A stretch of DNA of 64,000 nucleotides. Source: an uncultured Prochlorococcus sp. Lineage in GTDB: Bacteria; Cyanobacteriota; Cyanobacteriia; PCC-6307; Cyanobiaceae. The notes beneath the pieces are model-generated. The model ran no database searches. It was not told where the DNA came from and saw nothing but the letters and a program-made list of their open reading frames with translations. The stretch is from contig CACAXN010000006.1 in NCBI GenBank assembly GCA_902536455.1, positions 1-64,000 on the forward strand. Reading direction: 5' to 3'. Shown in pieces: positions 25,377 to 36,419 of this stretch; the stretch's first letter is position 1, and each line of letters starts with the position of its first letter. The translations under genes and the position numbers were made by a program.

Positions 25377-27017
25377 TTGTATATAAGTCCTTATGATGCA
25401 ATTGTTGTTGGTTCTGGAGCTACAGGAGGAATAGCAGCACTTACATTAGCAGAACAAGGGATCAAAGTTTTAGTAATAGAAGCAGGGCCACAAGTTAAAA
25501 GGGATGAAGCTAGTAATCATGAGCCAAAAAGTACATTAAAAAGATTATCAGGAGTAATAACAAAAAAACATGCCAACCAGTGTCAACATCCTGGTTATTG
25601 GAAAAATAATCCTGACTTATATTCAAATGAATTGAAGCATCCTTATGACTTCCCAAAAAAAAAGCCATTTCTTTGGACACAAGGTAAACAATATGGGGGG
25701 AGATCATTAACTTGGGGAGGCATAACATTAAGACTTTCTTCAGAAGACTTTCATCCGGCTAAAAAAGACGGATTCGGGCCAAACTGGCCTATTTCATACG
25801 AAGAAATTTCCCCGCACTATGATTTTATTGAAAATTTCTGCGGAATTTATGGACGAAAAGATGATATCAAGGAGGTCCCAAACGGTAAATATATTGGTGA
25901 AATTCCTCTTACAGAAAACGAAAATGTTTTTGGCAGCAAAGTTAAATCAAAATTAAACTATCCATTTATCCAATCAAGAGGATTTGACCGTAATTCATCT
26001 GTAAAAGAAAAAAATTGGCCCAAGTCCTCTAGCGTAGGAAGCTCTTTAAAAAAAGCTTTAGATACTGGAAATGTACAAATAATCTCTAATTACCTTGTGG
26101 AGTCTTTTGAGATTAACAAGATTACAGAGCTTGCCTCAAAACTAACGATTGTAAACCTAGAAAATGGACACAAAGAATTATTGAATTGTGATTTGATTCT
26201 TCTTTGCGCATCAACAATTTCAACACTGAGAATACTACTGAACTCAGAATACAAATCAAATTCCTCAGGGTTTAAAGATAATTCTGGGAAATTAGGAAAA
26301 TACCTAATGGATCATATATCTATCTGTAGATTTTTTTCAGTCCCAAAAGCAAAAAACTCAGATAAATCACTAGATAATCCTCCCGATCTTTCTGGAGCAG
26401 GCAGCTTCTTTATTCCTTTTGGTTCAAATTTACCAGAAATTGACGAGATAAATTTCCATAGAGGTTATGGAATCTGGGGGGCAATTGATAGATTAGGGAT
26501 ACCTAAATTTTTACAAAAAGACGCAAATAAATCCATTGGCTTTCTTATCGCCCATGGTGAAGTACTTCCTAGAGAGAAAAACTCAGTTTCTCTCTCAAGA
26601 AAAACAGATGAATGGGGAATACCAATTCCCTATATTGAATTCGAATGGAGCGAGAATGAGTTAAATATGGCAAAACATATGGAAAAAACAATACAAAAAT
26701 CAGTCAAAGCTGCAAATGGGAAAATAAAAAATATTGATGAACTAATGAATATTCCATTAGGGAGTTTATTTACAAAAAATTTGATAGCACTTTCAGATAG
26801 TCCTCCTCCTCCTGGATATTATATTCATGAGGTAGGGGGAGCACCAATGGGGTTAAATGAAGAAAATAGCGTAGTTGATAAATTTAACAGATTATGGAGA
26901 TGTAAGAATGTACTGGTACTAGATGGATCATGCTGGCCCACATCATCTTGGCAAAGCCCCACACTTACAATGATGGCCTTGAGTAGAAGAGCCTGTTTAA
27001 ATATTAAAAAGACTTAG
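25377..27017 (+). CDS. GMC-family FAD-dependent oxidoreductase
   Basis: Glucose-methanol-choline type oxidoreductase, 546 residues. The N-terminal dinucleotide-binding motif is VVGSGATGGIAALTLAEQG (about 10-28). The GMC signature region GGRSLTWGGITLRLSSEDF lies near 109-127. The C-terminal FAD end VLVLDGSCWPTSSWQSPTLT (about 513-532) has the family's Asp-Gly and Pro residues, and HEVGGAPMG is the active-site segment. No signal peptide, so cytoplasmic. Substrate, probably an alcohol or sugar-like compound, is not known. Starts on TTG. Overlaps the facing DUF2811 gene by 14 bases. Confidence 0.87.
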   Translation: MYISPYDAIVVGSGATGGIAALTLAEQGIKVLVIEAGPQVKRDEASNHEPKSTLKRLSGVITKKHANQCQHPGYWKNNPDLYSNELKHPYDFPKKKPFLWTQGKQYGGRSLTWGGITLRLSSEDFHPAKKDGFGPNWPISYEEISPHYDFIENFCGIYGRKDDIKEVPNGKYIGEIPLTENENVFGSKVKSKLNYPFIQSRGFDRNSSVKEKNWPKSSSVGSSLKKALDTGNVQIISNYLVESFEINKITELASKLTIVNLENGHKELLNCDLILLCASTISTLRILLNSEYKSNSSGFKDNSGKLGKYLMDHISICRFFSVPKAKNSDKSLDNPPDLSGAGSFFIPFGSNLPEIDEINFHRGYGIWGAIDRLGIPKFLQKDANKSIGFLIAHGEVLPREKNSVSLSRKTDEWGIPIPYIEFEWSENELNMAKHMEKTIQKSVKAANGKIKNIDELMNIPLGSLFTKNLIALSDSPPPPGYYIHEVGGAPMGLNEENSVVDKFNRLWRCKNVLVLDGSCWPTSSWQSPTLTMMALSRRACLNIKKT

Positions 27018-27261
27018 AGGGTGTAAATAATTGATTTAAATAAATTTCTGAGACAGAATTATCTGTACAACCGTTTTGAACGAGAAAAGTAGCTAATGCT
27101 GAATTTATAAGCTTATATTGATCCCAAGTCGGGTTACTTAATACGAAATCTTTCATAGTGTTATAAAGAGTTTCTGAAAGCTCTGTTTCTAGTGAGACTT
27201 TATTTGAAGAGCACTCCATAGGTTTCTTATCAGTTAAATTTGTTTGGTTGATTTGATCCAT
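27004..27261 (-). CDS. DUF2811 family protein
   Basis: An 85-residue protein with the family core VSLETELSETLYNTMKDFVL (about 23-42), then NPTWDQYKLINSALATFLVQ (about 44-63) and NGCTDN. DUF2811 proteins are small and confined to cyanobacteria. No catalytic motif. Convergent with the GMC oxidoreductase gene. Function unknown. Confidence 0.78.
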   Translation of the reverse strand: MDQINQTNLTDKKPMECSSNKVSLETELSETLYNTMKDFVLSNPTWDQYKLINSALATFLVQNGCTDNSVSEIYLNQLFTPSKSF

Positions 27262-27641
27262 AAATTTATATTTTCTACATCAATATAATGATATTTTTCT
27301 CTAGAAATATCAAGAAAAATCTTCTGGTAAACTTTTCAAATTATCAAATAAGACTCATGTTATAAGTCGGTTTTTAAAAAACTTCTTTTTCAAATAAGGA
27401 AATTGAATAGATCTTAAAAAAAAGTCAACAATAATGTTGAAGTCCTGTTTTTTTTGAAAAATACTGCCATTTCTAATCCAGTGTGGATTTGGACGTGGAA
27501 AACAACCTTCAAATTGTGGAAAATCTAGCTCAAAATACTTTCACGATTTTATATTAAGAATACTTATATATACTGAGTCTATTAAGACTAACTCGAGAAA
27601 GAGACAGGTGATTCATTGATTTCAAAGGATTTTCTTAAGAT
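27262..27641. other. 380-base gene-free gap
   Basis: No convincing gene is seen. It holds the minus-strand terminator at 27416-27440, a compact hairpin AATCCA-GTG-TGGATT near 27476-27490, and AGTCT/AGACT near 27577-27590. The distance from the cbiX stop to the terminator (about 200 bases) is long for a 3' UTR, so a small RNA on the minus strand is possible. Confidence 0.35.
27416..27440 (-). terminator. Candidate intrinsic terminator, minus strand
   Basis: Read on the minus strand, TCAACA-TTAT-TGTTGA forms a 6-bp hairpin, then C and a run of eight T. On the plus strand an eight-T run also follows after seven bases, so it may act weakly both ways. It would end the cbiX transcript or a small RNA. 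Confidence 0.55.
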
Positions 27642-28772
27642 TTAGTCTTTATTAGGCAAGCGAAGCGTGACAGGTCCTAAAGGGTGTTTTGAATTTGGAT
27701 AAATACTGTGGTGATGGTGATGGTGATTATGTTCATGTTGATGAGCCTCTACATGTTCATGTTCTAAATAATCCCCTCCTCCTGTGTCTGAATTTTCTTG
27801 ATTATGAGTTGGTATTTGATTTTGTATTTCACAAGCACCATTACATTCAGGATCACATAAATCACAGCTGATACCCAAGCCCTCTACATGGTCATGATGA
27901 CTTTCTTGGACCATTCCAACTTCTTTTTCAAAACCAAATAAATTTGATCTATATTTACAAGTTGAGCAATTCATAAAATTATTACCTTCGTTATTAAGAA
28001 TCTCTTCAATCCTTTCTACAAAAGTGTCGACCACATAAGACTGTGACGAAAGATATTTTGCATGTATAAATGAAATATTTGGATTATTAATCGCAACTAA
28101 ATCACTTTGCCTTTTTATTCTTGTAACAAGGACACCTGAGAAAAGGAAATAAGGGAAAACAATTATATTTTTATAACCAAGTCTCACAACATTTTTCAAG
28201 CCAGGTTCAACAAGGGGGAAAGTTACTCCAGAAAAAACTGTTTCCCCCCACCCTAAACCAATACCCTCTACGATCATTCTCGTAATTTTTGAAACATTGG
28301 AATTCGCATCTGGGTCAGAAGAGCCTCTACCCACAACAACTAATAATGATTCTTCAGGTTGGAGATTATTATTTTGTTTAAATACATCTTTTACTCTTTC
28401 ACAAGCTGCGCTAATCATTAAATTATTAATACCTAATTCTCTTCCATAAATTATTTCAATTCCTGTTTTACTTGAATAATTCATAAGCAGGCTAGGAATA
28501 TCATTTTTTACATGGCCAGCAGCGAAAAGCATTGCAGGTATTGCAATTACTTTTTTTATAGAAAGATCTTTTAATTTGTCTAAAGCATCAACAATCGAAG
28601 GTTTAGCAAATTCCAAGAAACCATATTCAACTAAAAAGTTTGGATATCTTTTTTGGATGAAATTAGTTAATTCTTGAAATTCAGTGATGGCTAGTTTATT
28701 TCTACTCCCATGTCCACAGATAAGTATCGCAACTTGATTATTTAACTTCAAATCTAAATTATCCAAATTCAA
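27642..28772 (-). CDS. cbiX: CbiX-type sirohydrochlorin chelatase with His-rich tail
   Basis: Metal insertion into sirohydrochlorin (cobalt for B12, or iron for siroheme). Two CbiX modules are seen: the first begins AILICGHGSRN with the metal-binding His and has AMLFAAGHVKND; the second begins VVVGRGSSDPDANSN. A C-terminal extension of about 110 residues holds STCKY, CDLCDPEC and a His-rich end (HEHVEAHQHEHNHHHHHH) that could store or deliver metal. A TTG at 28772 places the start just before the first strand; a longer reading from 28847 would overlap the divergent gene. The cell needs B12 for nrdJ, so the cobalt role is plausible. Confidence 0.87.
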   Translation of the reverse strand: MNLDNLDLKLNNQVAILICGHGSRNKLAITEFQELTNFIQKRYPNFLVEYGFLEFAKPSIVDALDKLKDLSIKKVIAIPAMLFAAGHVKNDIPSLLMNYSSKTGIEIIYGRELGINNLMISAACERVKDVFKQNNNLQPEESLLVVVGRGSSDPDANSNVSKITRMIVEGIGLGWGETVFSGVTFPLVEPGLKNVVRLGYKNIIVFPYFLFSGVLVTRIKRQSDLVAINNPNISFIHAKYLSSQSYVVDTFVERIEEILNNEGNNFMNCSTCKYRSNLFGFEKEVGMVQESHHDHVEGLGISCDLCDPECNGACEIQNQIPTHNQENSDTGGGDYLEHEHVEAHQHEHNHHHHHHSIYPNSKHPLGPVTLRLPNKD

Positions 28773-28813
28773 AATATTACTTATACCATAATAGTAAAGA
28801 ACAATATTATGTA

Positions 28814-30094
28814 GTGAAAAATAATAAAAACTTGCTTGAAGTTCCAAATATCAACTCAAAGGATGCAAAATTAAAGAAATTAATTTATGACGTGGATGAA
28901 TCCTTATTTAATGAGGATAACTATTCTTACGAAAAATTCGAACACCTTTGCGTATGTAGTGGAGGTACAACTTCTAGCTGTGCAAAAAATGGTTTTACAA
29001 CTCTTGATCTAAGAAAAAATCACAGCAAAATTCATCTAGATAGAAAAACCAATTTAGTAACAATTGGAGGTGGTGTAATAATGGGGGATCTATTAAATCA
29101 TTTACAAAAATATAATCGAAGTTTTCCAATCGGACTTTCTAAACTTCCTGGAGCAGGCTATATACTTACTGGTGGAGTAAGCCCGCTCAGTAGAGCCTAC
29201 GGATTAGCAATTGATAATATTGAATCAATTAAAGGTTTCTTGGGTAATGGCACATTTATTTCTTTAAAAAAAAATCAAATAAATACAGAAGAACAATTAA
29301 TTTGGGAAGGTATTAAAGGCGCAGCACCCTTCTTTTCAATTATTACCGAAATAGAACTTAAGACTATCCAATCTAATTCAATTAAGGTTATTGAAGGATT
29401 TGTAAATCTAAATGAACTTACAGAAATAATAAAACTATCAGAGGAATTTCCAGAAAATATTAGTCTTCAATGGATTTATGCCCAAAAAATTTACATATAT
29501 ATTTTTGCTGAACTCAAAAATAACTTAGAGGATAAAAGAACAGAAGAATGCCTAATGCTTCTAGACAAATTCCCTACGCTAGAAAAACAATTTTATGAAA
29601 ACTTTAACAAAATAAATTTCTTCCCTAAGGAATTGAATTTATATGAGCTGAATGCAAATAACCATTCTGAGGTAATTAGTCTTCTTGGAGAAGATTTAAA
29701 AAATGATGTCCCAATTTTTATAAAATGTTTGAATGAAATAATGGATAGTAAACCTAATGATTCCTGTTATGTTGCTTCTCAACAACTAGGTTGCAAAACT
29801 AAAAAGTTAAATCATGGCTCAAGCTTTTTTGTTCATAGAAAAAGTACTTGGAAACCATGGATATATGCATCTTGGAAAAAAAATGATCTTCAAGAAAAAG
29901 AAGTAGCTTTGGACTGGATTTATAAATCGTGGAGTAACCTAAAAAGGTTTTATCCAAATATTCACTTAGCCCAATTGCATAATCATTTAAATTCTCATGA
30001 AGAAGAAATCATATTAGCCTTTGGGAATAGAATTAATGAATTAAAAACTTTAAAGAATATTTTTGACCCACAAGGTATTTTGCCTCCTTTATGA
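28814..30094 (+). CDS. FAD-binding oxidoreductase (PCMH-type, FAD_binding_4)
   Basis: A 426-residue flavoprotein. The PCMH-type FAD domain shows CSGGTTSSCAKNGFTTLDL (about 49-67), VTIGGGVIMGDLLNHLQK (about 82-99) and the LPGAGYILTGGVSPLSRAYG segment (about 112-131). The C-terminal end HLAQLHNHLN then LKNIFDPQGILPP is the berberine-bridge-type cap with its usual NIFDP ending. Bicovalent FAD attachment cannot be judged. Substrate unknown, likely a sugar or hydroxy acid. Starts on GTG, divergent from cbiX. Confidence 0.83.
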   Translation: MKNNKNLLEVPNINSKDAKLKKLIYDVDESLFNEDNYSYEKFEHLCVCSGGTTSSCAKNGFTTLDLRKNHSKIHLDRKTNLVTIGGGVIMGDLLNHLQKYNRSFPIGLSKLPGAGYILTGGVSPLSRAYGLAIDNIESIKGFLGNGTFISLKKNQINTEEQLIWEGIKGAAPFFSIITEIELKTIQSNSIKVIEGFVNLNELTEIIKLSEEFPENISLQWIYAQKIYIYIFAELKNNLEDKRTEECLMLLDKFPTLEKQFYENFNKINFFPKELNLYELNANNHSEVISLLGEDLKNDVPIFIKCLNEIMDSKPNDSCYVASQQLGCKTKKLNHGSSFFVHRKSTWKPWIYASWKKNDLQEKEVALDWIYKSWSNLKRFYPNIHLAQLHNHLNSHEEEIILAFGNRINELKTLKNIFDPQGILPPL

Positions 30095-30124
30095 GGTAAC
30101 TTCTTAATTATAAAAAAACTTAAA

Positions 30125-31690
30125 ATGTCAAATTTCTCGAGATATTTATCTAAAAATTGGTTAGATGATCCAAAGTCAAATATTCTCTCTGGCTTAGTAG
30201 TTGCTTTTGCAATGATCCCAGAAGCAATTGCTTTTTCAGGGATAGCTGGAGTAGATCCTAAAGTTGGCCTTTTTGGTTCATTTTGCTTATCTATAACAAT
30301 TGCGATTGTTGGAGGAAGAAAGGGTATGATCACTTCAGCCACAGGTTCAACAGCTCTTTTAATGACTGGACTTGTTGCTTATGGAGAATCACAAGCTCCT
30401 GGATTAGGGGTCCCATATCTTATTGCAGCTGGAATATTAACTGGAATATTCCAAATTCTTTGGGGATATTTAAGACTTGCCTACCAAATGCGATTCGTAC
30501 CAACTGGAGTATTAAGTGGATTTGTAAATGCACTGGCACTTTTAATATTTCAAGCACAACTACCTCAGTTAGGAATAGGTATTAAAGAATCAAAAGGATT
30601 AATTGAACAAACTATAAGTCGATATCCAGTTAACTCTCAGATTCCAGTAGTTTGGATTCTTGTAATCCTAGGATTAGTAATTATCTATGGGCTTCCAAAA
30701 ATCACAAAAGTAGTCCCATCTCAACTTATCGCAATAGTAGTAATTACTCTTATAAGCATATTCTTTAATCTAGATGTCCCAACAGTTAGCGATTTGGGTA
30801 GATTACCTGATGGATTACCAAGTATTTCTCTTCCTTTTGGATCAATAGAAAATGGAAAAGTACCTTTTAGCCTTGAAACATTAGGTATAATTTTACCGAC
30901 CTCACTTGCAATATCTCTCGTGGGTTTAATGGAAACCTTTTTAACTCAAGATATTTTAGACGATATAACTGATACAAGTTCTAATAAAAATAAAGAAGCA
31001 AGAGGACAAGGAATTGCAAATATTGTGGCATCCTTATTTGGTGGAATGGCAGGATGTGCTCTAGTTGGGCAATCTGTTATGAATACCGAAAATGGTGGGA
31101 AATCTAGATTATCAACCCTCTCCTCAGGTTTATCTCTACTAATTATGATTATTCTCTTAAAGTCTTGGATTGGAGCAATACCAATGGCTGCTTTAGTAGC
31201 AATCATGATAACGATCGCAATAAGTACAGCAGATATAAATGGATTAAAAAATATTAGAAAGATACCTAAAAGCGATACTGCAGTAATGCTCATGACTTTT
31301 GCAGTTACGATGCTTACAAAACCTCATAATCTTGCACTTGGAGTTATTGCAGGAGTTGCATTAGCAGCAATTCTTTTCAGCAGAAAAGTCGCAAAAGTTA
31401 TAACTGTATCGAGAGCGAAAGAAAATAATTTGACTACCTACAAAGTAAAAGGACAATTATTTTTTGTAAGTAAAATTTATTTTTTACAAGGATTTGATAT
31501 TCATGAACATCCAGAAAATATTAAAATTGATATGTCTTTAGCTCATATTTGGGATCAAAGTGGCGTTGTTGCTCTTGAGCAAATTATTAGAAAATTCCAG
31601 AATGGTGGTTCTAAAGTTGAAATTGTAGGATTAAATAAAGAAAGTCTTAACTTATTTGAAAGACTAGGTGGCATAGAAAGCGCTCATTAA
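30125..31690 (+). CDS. SulP-family anion transporter with STAS domain
   Basis: A 521-residue membrane transporter of the SLC26/SulP type, with about 12-14 membrane segments (residues 15-420), the N-terminal AFAMIPEAIAFSGIAGVDP signature (about 28-46), and a C-terminal STAS domain (about 435-521, with IKIDMSLAHIWDQSGVVALE). Cyanobacterial members include the Na-dependent bicarbonate importer BicA and sulfate carriers; reading alone cannot tell which this is. 30 bases behind the FAD oxidoreductase gene, on the same strand. Confidence 0.9.
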   Translation: MSNFSRYLSKNWLDDPKSNILSGLVVAFAMIPEAIAFSGIAGVDPKVGLFGSFCLSITIAIVGGRKGMITSATGSTALLMTGLVAYGESQAPGLGVPYLIAAGILTGIFQILWGYLRLAYQMRFVPTGVLSGFVNALALLIFQAQLPQLGIGIKESKGLIEQTISRYPVNSQIPVVWILVILGLVIIYGLPKITKVVPSQLIAIVVITLISIFFNLDVPTVSDLGRLPDGLPSISLPFGSIENGKVPFSLETLGIILPTSLAISLVGLMETFLTQDILDDITDTSSNKNKEARGQGIANIVASLFGGMAGCALVGQSVMNTENGGKSRLSTLSSGLSLLIMIILLKSWIGAIPMAALVAIMITIAISTADINGLKNIRKIPKSDTAVMLMTFAVTMLTKPHNLALGVIAGVALAAILFSRKVAKVITVSRAKENNLTTYKVKGQLFFVSKIYFLQGFDIHEHPENIKIDMSLAHIWDQSGVVALEQIIRKFQNGGSKVEIVGLNKESLNLFERLGGIESAH

Positions 31691-31695
31691 AAAAG

Positions 31696-33943
<2,248 letters not shown>

Positions 33944-33997
33944 CTATTATCTATTTAACTTAAAAAAGTCCCAAAAAAAACAAAAAAAGAAAAAAAT

Positions 33998-34657
33998 TTA
34001 TAAATCCTTTTTTAATGAAGGGTAATTATCCTTCATATATAAACTTAAATCCTCTTTTATAGCGGATCTGAGTTTCTCAATATTTGCAGAATCTATTATT
34101 GGAAAAGTTTTATTAGCTTCAGGATCTTTTTCTGTAATTGATTTCCAATTCTTACCAACATTTTTTTCAGAGTTGTTTAAAACATCATCAAAATTGAAAA
34201 CCTTATCGTTGTTTTTAGCGTCAAATTCACTTAAAGCTTTATTTATGAGCTCCTTTCTATTCTCAAATAGATTTTTGGCTTTTAAAGTATCTGGAAGACC
34301 CATAACTGGTTGTAATTCCTTAAGAAGTTTAATTTCCTCTTCAATTAAAAGTGTCCAAACACCATATTTATTTTTTGGAAGATTAGAGTTACAAAAAATA
34401 TTAACTTCATCAAGGTAAAAATTTAACCATAAATAATATGATTTTTCTTCAATAGTTTTTTTAACTGATGTTTTTTTATTTTGTATCTTTGGGAGTAACT
34501 TTTCTGCTTTCTTTAAAAACTGTCTATCTTCTCTTTCTAAATTTATTAATCCCCATCTTTGACTGTAGTCCCATAAATCTTCGTATCTTGTTAAATCTTC
34601 TTGATTCCAACCAAGAGCTTTCAGCTCATGAGAACGATGTGATAATTCCTTTTTCAA
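33998..34657 (-). CDS. Conserved-looking picocyanobacterial protein, unknown
   Basis: A 219-residue soluble protein, not recognised. Charged and helix-rich with several Trp-containing segments (LGWNQEDLTRYEDLWDYSQR, about 15-34; NKYGVWTLLIEEEIKLLKEL, about 96-115). No signal peptide or membrane segment. Downstream of metY no gene continues on this strand for 69 bases, and that gap is almost pure A/T tracts. Confidence 0.65.
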   Translation of the reverse strand: MKKELSHRSHELKALGWNQEDLTRYEDLWDYSQRWGLINLEREDRQFLKKAEKLLPKIQNKKTSVKKTIEEKSYYLWLNFYLDEVNIFCNSNLPKNKYGVWTLLIEEEIKLLKELQPVMGLPDTLKAKNLFENRKELINKALSEFDAKNNDKVFNFDDVLNNSEKNVGKNWKSITEKDPEANKTFPIIDSANIEKLRSAIKEDLSLYMKDNYPSLKKDL

Positions 34658-34749
34658 AAAAACCTTTTAAAACCATAATAATTCTAACCCCGCAATCAAG
34701 ATTAGTAAATAAATGATGAAATTAGCTTTTTAGTAAATTTAATAAATAA

Positions 34750-36258
34750 TCAATTATTAAAATAATTATTGATAATTTTCATTACATTTATATAGCTTGG
34801 ATATTTTTTAGAAATGTGATTACTATATTCATTTTTTTTAATATCATTTTTCTCTTTATTAATAAACAATTCTTTGTAAAGGTTTTCAATATCATGAAAA
34901 AGATATTCTCCTTTTAATTTTTCATTTAGTTCTAAAGATAATTCAGATTTAACAGATTCTTGGCAAAAATTAGTTATCTCTTCTGAACTAATTAAAACCT
35001 TATAAATTTCTTTTTTTTCTTCTGAATTAGCATTAAAACATAAATAAATAAGATTAATCATTGAACAATTATTATTTTTGATTTTGAATTCTTTATAAAT
35101 GTCTGGCCAAAATTTTAAAGATTTTAGTCCTTCTAAACCTCCTTGACTGAGAGAGTATTTATTACACCAATTTACAAATTCTGAAACATCTTTTGGACAT
35201 CTATTGAGTTGCAAAAGCATATCTGATAAAACTTGTCCTGCTTGAAAATTCCGTGTTGGTTTTCCTTCAGTTGGTAGAGTCATACTGCCTAAGACATCAG
35301 CCTTAACAGCATTTAATTGTGAAAAAGTATAATCTCCTTTTTCACAAAATTTATCATTAATTATTTCCTTTGCACTGATTATTTCTTCACCATAACCAAG
35401 TTCTTTTAATGAAAGATATTTATTTTCTAATTTATTTTCTTTTCTAACTTTTAATGATACTGATGCGGCCTGATCTAAACATTGAGTTAACAAAATCGTG
35501 TTAATGCTAGGCAGCATTCCTGGCTTATCGGAATGAAAGTTATTTACAAAACCTGCAAATATGGATGAGATATTTTTTATTGATTTTATATATTGACATT
35601 CAATATTATGAACTCCAGGAGAAACTTGAATTTTCGGGGACAATTGATTCAAAATGCGAGCTCCTATTAATGCAGTTAGTGGATCAGGATGGCAGAAATT
35701 TGCAGTAAAACTATCATTAGGATTTCGCAAAGCTCCGTGACGATGAAATCCCGTAAAAAAAGCTAAATTTGGATATTTATTACAGAGAATAAAAGGGTTT
35801 TTACTTTTATTGTCAACGCAAAAAGATCCGACGAGACAGCCAAGAACCACATTTTCTCTTTTTAAAGTTTTTCTGAGTTCTAAAGCATGTTTAACATCAT
35901 CTTTTATGTGATTACTGTTTGAAGCAAGAATTACTATCTCACATTCCAAGAGAAGATTTTTAAGATCATAAGCCTTTCTTTTTCCCTCTGAAGAATAATG
36001 TCCCATTGTCTTAATTTTTTCAATAATTTCATTATCCATATCAGAAAGGACATCATTTGAGAAAGCACCTAACAAATCTCTATCTTCCCTAGGAGCTAAG
36101 AGAATATTATTTGATTTTCCATGCATAGCACAGTTGTATGCTAATGATGCAGGATATAAACCAACACTGTAGAATCCAACTTTGCTGTTCTCTATATCTT
36201 CAATCAATGAATAAAAATATTTTTCATCATTTATGTTTTCTATGAAATTATTCTTCAT
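34750..36258 (-). CDS. Divergent glycerol-3-phosphate-dehydrogenase-like protein
   Basis: A 502-residue protein with an N-terminal Rossmann-like nucleotide site (VGFYSVGLYPASLAY, about 27-41), a second strand-helix with CEIVILASNSNHIKDDV near 110-126, and a helical region SPGVHNIECQYIKSIKNISS (about 222-241) followed by IFAGFVN. That last part resembles the GpsA segment where a conserved Lys binds G3P. The nucleotide motif is not a clean GxGxxG (it reads SVGLYPA). The chain is about 160 residues longer than GpsA. It is divergent from the GgpP gene with a 161-base gap. A role in making or using glycerol phosphate for the neighbouring pathway is inferred. Confidence 0.6.
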   Translation of the reverse strand: MKNNFIENINDEKYFYSLIEDIENSKVGFYSVGLYPASLAYNCAMHGKSNNILLAPREDRDLLGAFSNDVLSDMDNEIIEKIKTMGHYSSEGKRKAYDLKNLLLECEIVILASNSNHIKDDVKHALELRKTLKRENVVLGCLVGSFCVDNKSKNPFILCNKYPNLAFFTGFHRHGALRNPNDSFTANFCHPDPLTALIGARILNQLSPKIQVSPGVHNIECQYIKSIKNISSIFAGFVNNFHSDKPGMLPSINTILLTQCLDQAASVSLKVRKENKLENKYLSLKELGYGEEIISAKEIINDKFCEKGDYTFSQLNAVKADVLGSMTLPTEGKPTRNFQAGQVLSDMLLQLNRCPKDVSEFVNWCNKYSLSQGGLEGLKSLKFWPDIYKEFKIKNNNCSMINLIYLCFNANSEEKKEIYKVLISSEEITNFCQESVKSELSLELNEKLKGEYLFHDIENLYKELFINKEKNDIKKNEYSNHISKKYPSYINVMKIINNYFNN

Positions 36259-36419
36259 TTTTGGAAATTCTTGATAATTTTTTTAATTTCTTATCCTTAA
36301 CAACATTTTTCTACATTAAGGCAATTTTTGACCATAGCAAATTATTTATTGTAAATATTGAATTTTTTAATTTATAATTTCTTAAAAAAGAAATTAATAA
36401 AAGAGAAATAGTTTTAAAC

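Noticed and set aside
28773-28847. 25-residue N-terminal extension of CbiX
   Set aside because: It would overlap the divergent FAD oxidoreductase gene; the TTG at 28772 is closer to the family start.
30283-30585. 100-codon frame inside the SulP gene
   Set aside because: Out-of-frame reading within a membrane protein coding sequence with strong family signatures.
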